This document shows, in pieces, positions 27,684 to 34,725 of a stretch of DNA of 64,000 bases (position 1 is its first letter; each line of letters opens with the position of its first letter). Position numbers and translations under genes: made by a program. Under the pieces are notes generated by a model. The model did no database searches. It was not told the DNA's origin and worked only from the letters and a program-made list of their open reading frames with translations. The stretch covers positions 124,001 to 188,000 of the forward strand of contig CAKOXO010000001.1 of assembly GCA_934130165.1 (NCBI GenBank), in the 5' to 3' direction. The stretch comes from an uncultured Bacilli bacterium (GTDB lineage: Bacteria; Bacillota_I; Bacilli_A; RF39; UBA660).

Positions 27684-28142
27684 CTATTTTTTGTTACTTT
27701 TTCTATTTCTCATAATTAAATCTAATCTAGACGCCCTAAATATTTGATTTTCTATAGTTCTTTTGGATATAGGAATAGTTATTTCTATATCATTGTTAAA
27801 TATAATTCTTGTACTATTAAAATTATCTTCCTTTATAGTTTTAATATTTTTTAATGAAATCCAAATACAATCTGCACTATCTGGCGAATTTGTTGGAAAA
27901 AATATTAAATTCATACTATTTTCCACAATTATTGGTACTTTATAATTAATATCTAATACTGCTTTAGTACCTTCTTTTCTTCCTTCATATGAAGATCCAA
28001 AATATTTACAACTATAATCCATTACCTCATAAGGTTTACTATCAATTATATACTCCTTTCTATCCTCTAGGATTTTACTTTTTCTACTATCATTAGTATC
28101 TGGCATTACAGCTAAAGTACCTTCATTAATTTCATAATTCAT
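27684..28142 (-). CDS. comK: ComK-like competence transcription factor
   Basis: ComK binds AT-box pairs and switches on DNA-uptake and recombination genes in Bacillus. The 152-residue product matches the family along its length: YEINEGTLAVMP at the start, CKYFGSSYEGRKEGTKA, then KVPIIV, FFPTNSPDSADCIWISL and a C-terminal RTIENQIFRASRL. It is shorter than Bacillus ComK (192) and lacks most of the C-terminal tail used for MecA/ClpC control. The SD is AGGGGGAAAT. It is a single-gene unit behind the dnaN terminator. Its location inside the dnaN-recF-gyr cluster is unusual. Confidence 0.88.
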   Translation of the reverse strand: MNYEINEGTLAVMPDTNDSRKSKILEDRKEYIIDSKPYEVMDYSCKYFGSSYEGRKEGTKAVLDINYKVPIIVENSMNLIFFPTNSPDSADCIWISLKNIKTIKEDNFNSTRIIFNNDIEITIPISKRTIENQIFRASRLDLIMRNRKSNKK

Positions 28143-28158
28143 TATATTTCCCCCTATT

Positions 28159-28182
28159 TTGAAAACTTTTCTTCGTTTTCAA
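28159..28182. promoter_or_regulatory. Inverted repeat in the comK leader
   Basis: An 8-bp perfect stem, TTGAAAAC/GTTTTCAA with an 8-base loop, ending about 10 bases before the comK Shine-Dalgarno. It could control translation or bind a regulator. It is A/T-tract rich but does not match AAAA-N5-TTTT spacing, so autoregulation by ComK is not shown. Confidence 0.35.
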
Positions 28183-28235
28183 GGTGATACTATAGCATCT
28201 CCTCCTGTCGAAAACCGTCGAAATTTGAAAGTTCC

Positions 28236-28264
28236 AAAAAAAAAGTTTAGAGTTCTCTAAACCT
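28236..28264 (-). terminator. Intrinsic terminator of dnaN
   Basis: A perfect 8-bp stem GTTTAGAG/CTCTAAAC (28245-28252 and 28255-28262), with nine T following on the minus strand. It separates dnaN from comK. Confidence 0.9.
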
Positions 28265-28275
28265 TAGCCTATTTA

Positions 28276-29406
28276 TTAATATGTTCTTATTGGTAATACT
28301 AGTTGAGTTAGTGTTTCATCTTCACTAGATTTAACAAGTATTGGCTTTATTTCACCCACAAAATGAATTTCCACAGAATCTGTTGAAAAAGATTTTAATG
28401 CTTCCATCATATATTTAGCACTGAAAGAAATCTTAATATTTTCATTATTATTCTTTTCAATTGCCATTTTTTCTTCTACTCTACCAATTTCTTGTGATGA
28501 TGATTTAAGTATTAACAAATTATCTTGTGTTTCTAATGTAACAATATTCTTTTCCTTATCACTAGTTAATATACTAGCTCTATCTATTACACTATATAGT
28601 TCATTAATATTAGCCTTTACTACTAAGAAATCCTCTTTTGGTATTAAATTGGATGTATTAGGATAAGTACCATTTATTAATCTAGATTGAAATTTAAGAT
28701 TTTTGTAAATAAATAGAACTTTATTATTAGAAATATGTAATTCTACATTTGATTCTTCATCATCATCTAATATTCTTGAAAATTCAACTATATTATGACT
28801 AGGAATTACTATATTATAACTTTCTTCACTAATATCATCTAAAGTAATAACCTTTCTTGCTAATCTATAAGAATCTGTTGAATTACATTCTAATATATTA
28901 CCTGCTATATTAAAATTAATTCCTGTTAAAACTGGTTTTGTTTCTTCATTTGATGATGCAAAAGCTGTTTGATTAACAATATCTTTAAATACCTTATTAT
29001 TAATAACTACTTTTTTCTTACTTTCATCTAAATTAATATTTGGATATTCATCTTCACTAATACCATTTAGATTAAATTCACTATTTTCTGTATATATTAA
29101 TATCTTTAATTCATCAAATACCTCTATATTAATATATTTATCAGGAAGCTTTCTAACAATATCTAAGATATATTTTCCTTGTACTATTATGCTTCCCTCT
29201 TTTTCCACTTTAAAATCTTCACTATTATCAAAGTTAATATATGTTTGAATAGTAATATCGTTATCACTTGCTGTTAGTGTTAATTTATTCTTTTTTAAGT
29301 CAAATTTGATTCCTGCTAAAACTGGGATAAGATTTTTAGTAGAAATTGCTTTTGATACTTTATTTAAAGCATCAAGTAAAATGTCTTTTTTAATTGTTAA
29401 TTTCAT
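28276..29406 (-). CDS. dnaN: DNA polymerase III beta sliding clamp
   Basis: The ring-shaped processivity factor for replication. The 376-residue product has three repeated clamp domains, with KAISTKNLIPVLAGIKF near the start, TDSYRLARK in the middle (about 180), and the end motif QLVLPIRTY that forms part of the partner-binding pocket. AAGAAGGAA precedes the ATG. It lies 125 bases downstream of dnaA; the gap contains DnaA boxes. A strong terminator follows, so recF is not in the dnaA-dnaN transcript, unlike in many Bacilli. Confidence 0.98.
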   Translation of the reverse strand: MKLTIKKDILLDALNKVSKAISTKNLIPVLAGIKFDLKKNKLTLTASDNDITIQTYINFDNSEDFKVEKEGSIIVQGKYILDIVRKLPDKYINIEVFDELKILIYTENSEFNLNGISEDEYPNINLDESKKKVVINNKVFKDIVNQTAFASSNEETKPVLTGINFNIAGNILECNSTDSYRLARKVITLDDISEESYNIVIPSHNIVEFSRILDDDEESNVELHISNNKVLFIYKNLKFQSRLINGTYPNTSNLIPKEDFLVVKANINELYSVIDRASILTSDKEKNIVTLETQDNLLILKSSSQEIGRVEEKMAIEKNNNENIKISFSAKYMMEALKSFSTDSVEIHFVGEIKPILVKSSEDETLTQLVLPIRTY

Positions 29407-29531
29407 TTATATTCCTTCTTTCTTTTATTTGTTTTTTATTATTATTACTGTGGAAAAAGTTAATAAGCTAATTTTTTCCTTATATTAATTAAAAAAATAA
29501 TATTTTTTCCTGTGGATAATTGTTAAACTTT
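29407..29531. other. oriC: oriC part 2: dnaA-dnaN gap with DnaA box and AT-rich stretch
   Basis: A perfect DnaA box (TGTGGATAA, 29512-29520) is followed toward dnaN by a long A/T-only run. A second near-box TGTGGAAAA (29449-29457) adjoins TTATTATTATTA (29436-29447), which on the other strand reads TAA repeats and resembles a DnaA-trio element. In Bacillus subtilis the unwinding site is in the same place. The assignment as the unwinding region is inference. Confidence 0.75.
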
Positions 29532-30929
29532 TCATTTATTATTAACAACACCCTCTCCAATGTCCTTTTTTAACTTATCTATTATTTTTGCTAAATCTGG
29601 ATTTATTTTGATTTCTTGTTCTATTTTTTCTACAGAGTGCATTACTGTGGAATGATCTTTTCCACCAAACTCTGTACCTATTTTAGGAAATGACTCACTA
29701 GTCATATTTCTGCAAAGATACATTGCTATTTGTCTAGGAAAAGAAATGTTTGAACTTCTTTTTTTACTTCTAATATCTTCAACTGTTATTTGAAAATATT
29801 CTGAAACAATCTTTTGAATTCTATGGACATCATTCTTTTCAGAAATACCTTTACTAATAAAGTCTTTTAATGCTTCTATTGCTAAATCTAGCGTTATTTC
29901 AACGCCTCCCATGATTGTTGAATAAGCAATAAGTCTTGTAATGGATCCTTCCAATTGTCTAACATCTGTACCTATATTTGATGCAATATATTCTATTACA
30001 TCTTCTGGAATTTCTTTTTCAAAATTTCCAGCAATAATTTTTTTCTTTATTATTTCTGTTCTAAGAGCAAAGTCAGGTGGGAATATATTTACAGTTAAAC
30101 CCCAACAAAATCTTGTTCTTAAACGATCTTCTAATAATTTTAAATCATCAGGAGATCTATCAGAAGATATAATTATTTGTTTACTATCATTATATAGGGT
30201 GTTGAATGTGTGGAAAAATTCTTGTTGTGTTTGAGTGGCACCACCTAAAAATTGAATATCATCAATAATTAAAACATCAACGTTCCTATACTTATTTTTA
30301 AAGAAATCAACATAATTAAAGTTTTGCCCCTTATCATCTCGTTTATTAATACCTATAAAGTCCTGAATAAATTGATCACTTGTTACGTATAGTACCCGTC
30401 TATTACTATTTTCAATAATATAGTTACCAATAGCATGCATTAAATGTGTTTTTCCAAGGCCACTATTTCCATATATAAATAATGGATTATACATATTACC
30501 AGGATTTTCTGCTACGGATAAAGCGGCGGCATGTGCAAATTTATTACTATTCCCTACTATGAAATTTTCAAAAGAATACTTTGATTTCAAATTTGATTGA
30601 AATGGATTTGGTGGTACTCCATTGTTTTCAATAGTATCATTAACTATATTATTAATAACATCCTTTTCTTTTTCTTCTTCAATTTCTGATTCAAGTATAA
30701 ATTCTAGTTCAAAATTAGTACCTGTAGTTTCGTTTAATTTTTCCTTAATTATGTCTGAATACTTATCAGCTAAATGCTTTTTATGTATTTGCATTGGAAC
30801 TATAATAATTGCTTTACCGTTTTCTAATTTGTGGAGTTTTGTATCATTAAACCATGTATCAAATGCTAAACTTGTTAGTTCTGATTTTATTTGTGATAAA
30901 AAATTATTCCACAAAACATCTACATTCAT
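29532..30929 (-). CDS. dnaA: Chromosomal replication initiator DnaA
   Basis: Binds oriC and melts it. The 465-residue product has the N-terminal DnaB-interacting domain (VDVLWNNFLSQIKSELT), a linker, then the AAA+ domain with Walker A GNSGLGKTHL (about 168), Walker B IDDIQFLGG and a box VII region. The C-terminal DNA-binding helix-turn-helix has FGGKDHSTVMHS (about 430). The ATG at 30929 is chosen: GGGGAG lies eight bases before it, while an in-frame start 15 codons upstream would place that SD inside the gene. Confidence 0.99.
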   Translation of the reverse strand: MNVDVLWNNFLSQIKSELTSLAFDTWFNDTKLHKLENGKAIIIVPMQIHKKHLADKYSDIIKEKLNETTGTNFELEFILESEIEEEKEKDVINNIVNDTIENNGVPPNPFQSNLKSKYSFENFIVGNSNKFAHAAALSVAENPGNMYNPLFIYGNSGLGKTHLMHAIGNYIIENSNRRVLYVTSDQFIQDFIGINKRDDKGQNFNYVDFFKNKYRNVDVLIIDDIQFLGGATQTQQEFFHTFNTLYNDSKQIIISSDRSPDDLKLLEDRLRTRFCWGLTVNIFPPDFALRTEIIKKKIIAGNFEKEIPEDVIEYIASNIGTDVRQLEGSITRLIAYSTIMGGVEITLDLAIEALKDFISKGISEKNDVHRIQKIVSEYFQITVEDIRSKKRSSNISFPRQIAMYLCRNMTSESFPKIGTEFGGKDHSTVMHSVEKIEQEIKINPDLAKIIDKLKKDIGEGVVNNK

Positions 30930-31245
30930 ACAACCATCTCCCCACAAAGATTTGTAATTACAAATAGTGTACATTAAATTGTTGAAAAAATAAATAGAAA
31001 AATATTAATTTCTTTTTTCAACAACTTATTAACAGAATTATCAACAGATAAAATACATACTATACATAAGAAAATAGAATTTTCCACATTTTCCACAGAT
31101 TTTTTTAAACACTTGTTATTTTAGCTTTCAACAATGCTGTGGAAACTGTTGAAAATAAATAATTCATAAAAAATGCATATTTAATTGACAAAATAAGGTA
31201 TTTATTATTATAATAATGTAGATTTATGTCTGGAGGTGGAAGAAA
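30930..31245. other. oriC: oriC part 1: DnaA-box cluster between dnaA and rpmH
   Basis: A gene-free gap of 316 bases. DnaA-box-like 9-mers: TTATTAACA (31026), TTATCAACA (31038), the tandem repeat TTTTCCACA-TTTTCCACA (31080-31097), and the reverse forms TGTGGAAAC (31138) and TGTTGAAAA (31147). Most differ from TTATCCACA by one or two bases. The strand switch of all flanking genes at this point supports bidirectional replication from here. A 63-codon minus-strand open frame in this gap is judged spurious. Confidence 0.85.
31185..31214 (+). promoter_or_regulatory. Promoter of rpmH
   Basis: TTGACA (31185-31190), 18 bases, TATAAT (31209-31214): both boxes are perfect consensus. It faces rpmH, away from dnaA. 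Confidence 0.9.
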
Positions 31246-31368
31246 ATGAAAAGAACATATCAACCAAATAATCGTAAAAAAGCAAAGAAACATGGTTTTT
31301 TCGCACGTAAATTAACAAAAATATTAAATTCTCGTCGTAAAAAGGGACGTAAAAGACTTTGTAAGTAA
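31246..31368 (+). CDS. rpmH: Large ribosomal subunit protein bL34
   Basis: A basic 40-residue protein beginning [21 protein letters not shown] and ending [11 protein letters not shown]. The signature MKRTYQPN is clear. It is about four residues shorter than the usual 44; the gap falls in the middle, where others read NGRKVLARR. Note the Cys near the C terminus. TCTGGAGGTGG precedes the ATG. It has a consensus promoter and a hairpin after the stop. Its position next to oriC and rnpA is universal in Bacilli. Confidence 0.97.
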   Translation: MKRTYQPNNRKKAKKHGFFARKLTKILNSRRKKGRKRLCK

Positions 31369-31395
31369 TCCACATGTTTTATACTGTGGATTTTT
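31367..31395 (+). terminator. Weak terminator/attenuator between rpmH and rnpA
   Basis: An 8-bp stem AATCCACA/TGTGGATT (31367-31374 and 31385-31392), 10-base loop and a short T-run. It begins inside the rpmH stop codon. It would let part of the transcripts reach rnpA, which needs less product than L34. The arms also resemble DnaA boxes. Confidence 0.55.
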
Positions 31396-31421
31396 AAGTC
31401 TATAGATAGGGGCTATAATTA

Positions 31422-31754
31422 ATGAAAAAGAAGGATATTGTTAAAAATCAAAGAGATTTCTCTAAAATTATAAAAACAGGAAAAAAGGTTAGTAATAATA
31501 GCTTTGTTATATATTATAAGGTTAATAACATTGATCATAGTCGATATGGTATATCTGTAGGAACTAAATTAGGAAATGCAGTTTTTAGAAATAAGTATAA
31601 AAGAAGAATTAGGATGTTAGTTAATAATAACAATAGCTTGTATAATAAAAATAATGATTATATAATTCTTTTAAGAAAGAATGCAGTTTCTATTGAATTT
31701 AAATATTTAGAGAATGATTTTAATCAATTAGTACAAAAATTAAAGGAGATATAG
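31422..31754 (+). CDS. rnpA: Ribonuclease P protein component
   Basis: Protein subunit that assists the RNase P RNA in cutting tRNA 5-prime leaders. The 110-residue basic protein shows the family motif (RYGISVGTKLGNAVFRNKYKRRIR, about residues 41-64) that contains the RNR-type RNA-binding helix. It starts 53 bases after rpmH and ends one base before yidC. Standard length. Confidence 0.96.
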   Translation: MKKKDIVKNQRDFSKIIKTGKKVSNNSFVIYYKVNNIDHSRYGISVGTKLGNAVFRNKYKRRIRMLVNNNNSLYNKNNDYIILLRKNAVSIEFKYLENDFNQLVQKLKEI

Positions 31755-32687
31755 ATGAAAAATACTAAAAAAATAGCAATAGTAGTGTTGTTAACTCTAG
31801 TTTTATTAACAACAGGTTGTACAAAAACTTTGACTGATAAGAATAATAAACCAGTCAAAAATGAGGTAACTGGACAAAATTTAACAGAAAATATTATTTG
31901 TAAGCCAACTAATAAGACTACTATAAAGGCATACGAAAAAAATAAAAAGAAAATAGAAAAATTACCAGATTGTGAAAAAATTAAGATAAATAGTGGAAAG
32001 TATGAAGGTTTATGGACATCTATATTCGTTAAACCATTAGCATTTATTTTAATATTGTTAGGTAAGAATATTGGAAATTATGCCTTATCATTAATAATTG
32101 TAAGTTTGGCAATAAGATTAATAGCATTTCCTTTTACTAAAAAAACGGCAATGCAGTCAGAACTTATGAAAAAAGCACAGCCAGAGTTAACAAAAATTCA
32201 AAATAAATATAAAGATAAACAAGATCAAGAATCAATGATGAGACAAAGTCAAGAAATGATGGCTGTTTATAAAAAATATAGTATAAGCCCTATGTCTGGT
32301 TGTTTATTTTCAATGATACAATTGCCATTATTTATAGCTTTCTTTGAAGCAGTTCAAAGAACTCCAGCTATATTTGAAGATAAGTTTTTAGGATTACAAT
32401 TAGGAACAACACCAGTAGTTGGTTTTGGAACAAGTGGAATAATAGCTTATATAATATTAATGCTTTTAATAGCAGGAACGACTTTTTATTCTTTTAAACT
32501 AAATATGACAGGAAATACATTAGATGATAATATGAAGATGATGCCTGTTATGATGAGTGGTATGATAATAATAACAGCTTTATTTATGCCATCAGCATTA
32601 GGAATTTATTGGGTAACTACTAATTTATTTACAGTATTCCAAAATTTATTAGTTAAAAGGAGTAAGGATAAACATGGAAAAGCATAA
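31755..32687 (+). CDS. yidC: Membrane protein insertase YidC/SpoIIIJ
   Basis: Inserts membrane proteins alone or with SecYEG. In Bacillus the SpoIIIJ version is also needed for forespore gene activation. The 310-residue product has a lipoprotein signal (LTTGC, Cys near residue 22) and five hydrophobic segments, with an Arg-containing first span (SLAIRLIAFPF) and the helical hairpin KKAQPELTKIQNKYKD between spans. AGGAGAT precedes the ATG. It overlaps jag by 14 bases, a conserved pair. Confidence 0.96.
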   Translation: MKNTKKIAIVVLLTLVLLTTGCTKTLTDKNNKPVKNEVTGQNLTENIICKPTNKTTIKAYEKNKKKIEKLPDCEKIKINSGKYEGLWTSIFVKPLAFILILLGKNIGNYALSLIIVSLAIRLIAFPFTKKTAMQSELMKKAQPELTKIQNKYKDKQDQESMMRQSQEMMAVYKKYSISPMSGCLFSMIQLPLFIAFFEAVQRTPAIFEDKFLGLQLGTTPVVGFGTSGIIAYIILMLLIAGTTFYSFKLNMTGNTLDDNMKMMPVMMSGMIIITALFMPSALGIYWVTTNLFTVFQNLLVKRSKDKHGKA

Positions 32688-33282
32688 TTATACTGGAAAA
32701 ACAAAAGAAGAAGCAATAAAGTCTGCAGAAATAGATTTACACGAGGTTAGAGATAATTTAATAATTAAAGAAAAGGAAGTAAAAAGTGGTTTATTTTCTA
32801 AAAAGGTAACAATAGAAGTAATAGAAAAAAGAGAAGTTGCTCATTTTATAAAAGATTATATTTCAAATCTAGTAAAAGATCTTGGCTATAATGCTAATAT
32901 AGAGATGAAAAATGGTGAAGTACCAACTTATATAATTTACTCAGATAATGATTCTTTACTAATAGGTAAAAATGGAAAAAACCTACAAGCACTTTCTAAA
33001 ATTGTTTCTCAAGCAATACTAAAGGAGATAGGAGAATCTTATAAATTTTTAATAGATGTTAATGATTATAAGAAGAAACATGAAAAATCTTTAGAACATC
33101 AAGCAAAAAAAATTGCAAGAGAGGTTAAAGAAACAAAAGTAGAGGCAAAACTAGATTCATTAAATTCTTATGAAAGAAGAATTATTCACAATGTTTTAGC
33201 TAACAATAAATATGTATATACGGAAAGTGTAGGAGAAGAACCTAATAGACATTTATTAATAAAACCAAAAGAGGATAAGTAA
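32674..33282 (+). CDS. jag: RNA-binding protein Jag/KhpB
   Basis: An RNA-binding protein that acts with KhpA and affects cell elongation in streptococci and sporulation gene expression in Bacillus. The 202-residue product has an N-terminal Jag domain (YTGKTKEEAIKSAEIDL), a KH domain with LIGKNGKNLQAL near 107-118, and a C-terminal R3H domain (YERRIIHNVLANN, about 166-178). It overlaps yidC by 14 bases and ends at a terminator. Confidence 0.95.
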   Translation: MEKHNYTGKTKEEAIKSAEIDLHEVRDNLIIKEKEVKSGLFSKKVTIEVIEKREVAHFIKDYISNLVKDLGYNANIEMKNGEVPTYIIYSDNDSLLIGKNGKNLQALSKIVSQAILKEIGESYKFLIDVNDYKKKHEKSLEHQAKKIAREVKETKVEAKLDSLNSYERRIIHNVLANNKYVYTESVGEEPNRHLLIKPKEDK

Positions 33283-33310
33283 ACAGGGTATTTAACCTTG
33301 TTTTTCTTTT
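33282..33310 (+). terminator. Intrinsic terminator after jag
   Basis: An 8-bp stem with one G-T pair, AACAGGGT/ACCTTGTT (33282-33289 and 33295-33302), 5-base loop, followed by TTTTCTTTT. Confidence 0.75.
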
Positions 33311-33326
33311 AATAAATTATTCTTTA

Positions 33327-33335
33327 TGATATAAT
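33327..33335 (+). promoter_or_regulatory. Extended -10 promoter of mnmE
   Basis: TGATATAAT is a perfect extended -10 element (TATAAT at 33330-33335). The -35 region is weak, which such promoters tolerate. Confidence 0.6.
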
Positions 33336-33361
33336 AGGTGAGAAAAAAAGGAGGAGTTTAC

Positions 33362-34717
33362 ATGAATGATACAATAGCAGCAATTTCAACAGCTTTAGGA
33401 GTAGGGGCTATATCTATTGTTAGAATGAGTGGCAAAGACTCTATTTCTATTGCAAATTCAATATTCTCAGGTAAAGATTTAGAAAAAGTTGCAACTCATA
33501 CTATAAATTATGGATTTATTAAAGATAATGATGAAATAATTGATGAAGTATTAGTTTCAGTAATGAAGGCTCCTCATACTTATACAACAGAAGATATTGT
33601 AGAAATCAACTGTCATGGAGGAATAACTACAACTAATAAGGTTTTAGAAACACTTTTAAAACATGGAGCAAGACTAGCTGAACCTGGAGAATTTACTAAA
33701 CGCGCATTTTTAAATGGAAGAATAGATTTAACAAAATCAGAAGCAGTCATGGATTTATTAGAAAGTAAAACAGAAAGTGCCAGAAAATTAGCAATCAATT
33801 CATTACAAGGAAAAACAGCTCTTTTAGTAGATAATTTTAGAGATAAAATCAAACAATTAATATCTTCAATTGAAGTAAATATAGATTATCCAGAATATTA
33901 TGATATTGAAGTTGTAACCTTAGAAAAGATTAAAGAAGAAACTGCAAGTATGAAACAAGAGTTAGAAACTATAATTAAGGAAAGTGAAAACAGTAAAATA
34001 ATAAAAAATGGAATTGATACTTTAATAATAGGAAGACCTAACGTTGGAAAAAGTAGTATCTTAAATAAATTTTTAGATGAAGAAAAAGCAATAGTTACAG
34101 ATATAGCTGGAACAACAAGGGATATTGTAGAAGGGCAGGTAATGCTTGATAATATTGTTTTAAATATTATTGATACAGCTGGTATTAGACAAACAGAAGA
34201 TAAAGTAGAAAAAATAGGTGTAGAGAAAAGTCTTTCACTTATTGATAGAGCTGATTTAGTCATAGTCGTTTTAAATAGTAATGAGAAATTAACTTTAGAA
34301 GATATAAAAATATTAGAAAAAACAAAAGATAAAAATACTATTGTTGTTCTTAATAAAAACGATTTAGATAGAAATATTGAACTAGATAAATTAAAAGATT
34401 ATAATTTGGTTAGTACAAATACTAATGATTTAGAAGGAATAGATGTATTAAAGAATAAAATCAAAGAAATGTTTAACTTAGAACAAATATCTACAAAAGA
34501 TTATAATTATTTAACTAATGTTAGACAAATATCACTTGCTAAAAATGCTTATCAAAAATTAATTGATGTTGAAACAGGATTAAAAGATAATTTACCTGTA
34601 GATATGATTGAGATAGATTTAAGAGATTGTTTTAATCTTCTTGGTGAAATAACTGGTAAAACATATAGTGATGAAATAATAGATAATCTTTTTGAAAGAT
34701 TTTGTGTAGGAAAGTAG
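33362..34717 (+). CDS. mnmE: tRNA modification GTPase MnmE
   Basis: With MnmG it adds a carboxymethylaminomethyl group to U34 of certain tRNAs. The 451-residue product has the N-terminal folate-binding domain (AISTALGVGAISIVRMSG), helical domains, and an inserted G domain: GRPNVGKSSI (about 222), DIAGTTRD, DTAGIR and NKND. It ends with the obligatory CVGK, whose Cys is catalytic. AAGGAGG precedes the ATG at 33362; an in-frame start eight codons upstream lies within the SD. Confidence 0.98.
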   Translation: MNDTIAAISTALGVGAISIVRMSGKDSISIANSIFSGKDLEKVATHTINYGFIKDNDEIIDEVLVSVMKAPHTYTTEDIVEINCHGGITTTNKVLETLLKHGARLAEPGEFTKRAFLNGRIDLTKSEAVMDLLESKTESARKLAINSLQGKTALLVDNFRDKIKQLISSIEVNIDYPEYYDIEVVTLEKIKEETASMKQELETIIKESENSKIIKNGIDTLIIGRPNVGKSSILNKFLDEEKAIVTDIAGTTRDIVEGQVMLDNIVLNIIDTAGIRQTEDKVEKIGVEKSLSLIDRADLVIVVLNSNEKLTLEDIKILEKTKDKNTIVVLNKNDLDRNIELDKLKDYNLVSTNTNDLEGIDVLKNKIKEMFNLEQISTKDYNYLTNVRQISLAKNAYQKLIDVETGLKDNLPVDMIEIDLRDCFNLLGEITGKTYSDEIIDNLFERFCVGK

Positions 34718-34725
34718 TGATAAAA

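Noticed and set aside
28159..28182. Inverted repeat before comK as a ComK autoregulatory K-box
   Set aside because: A/T tracts are present but not in the AAAA-N5-TTTT spacing and not at the right helical distance.
31105..31293. Minus-strand open frame of about 63 codons across the origin and the rpmH start
   Set aside because: It has no Shine-Dalgarno, overlaps rpmH and its consensus promoter on the other strand, and lies over DnaA boxes.
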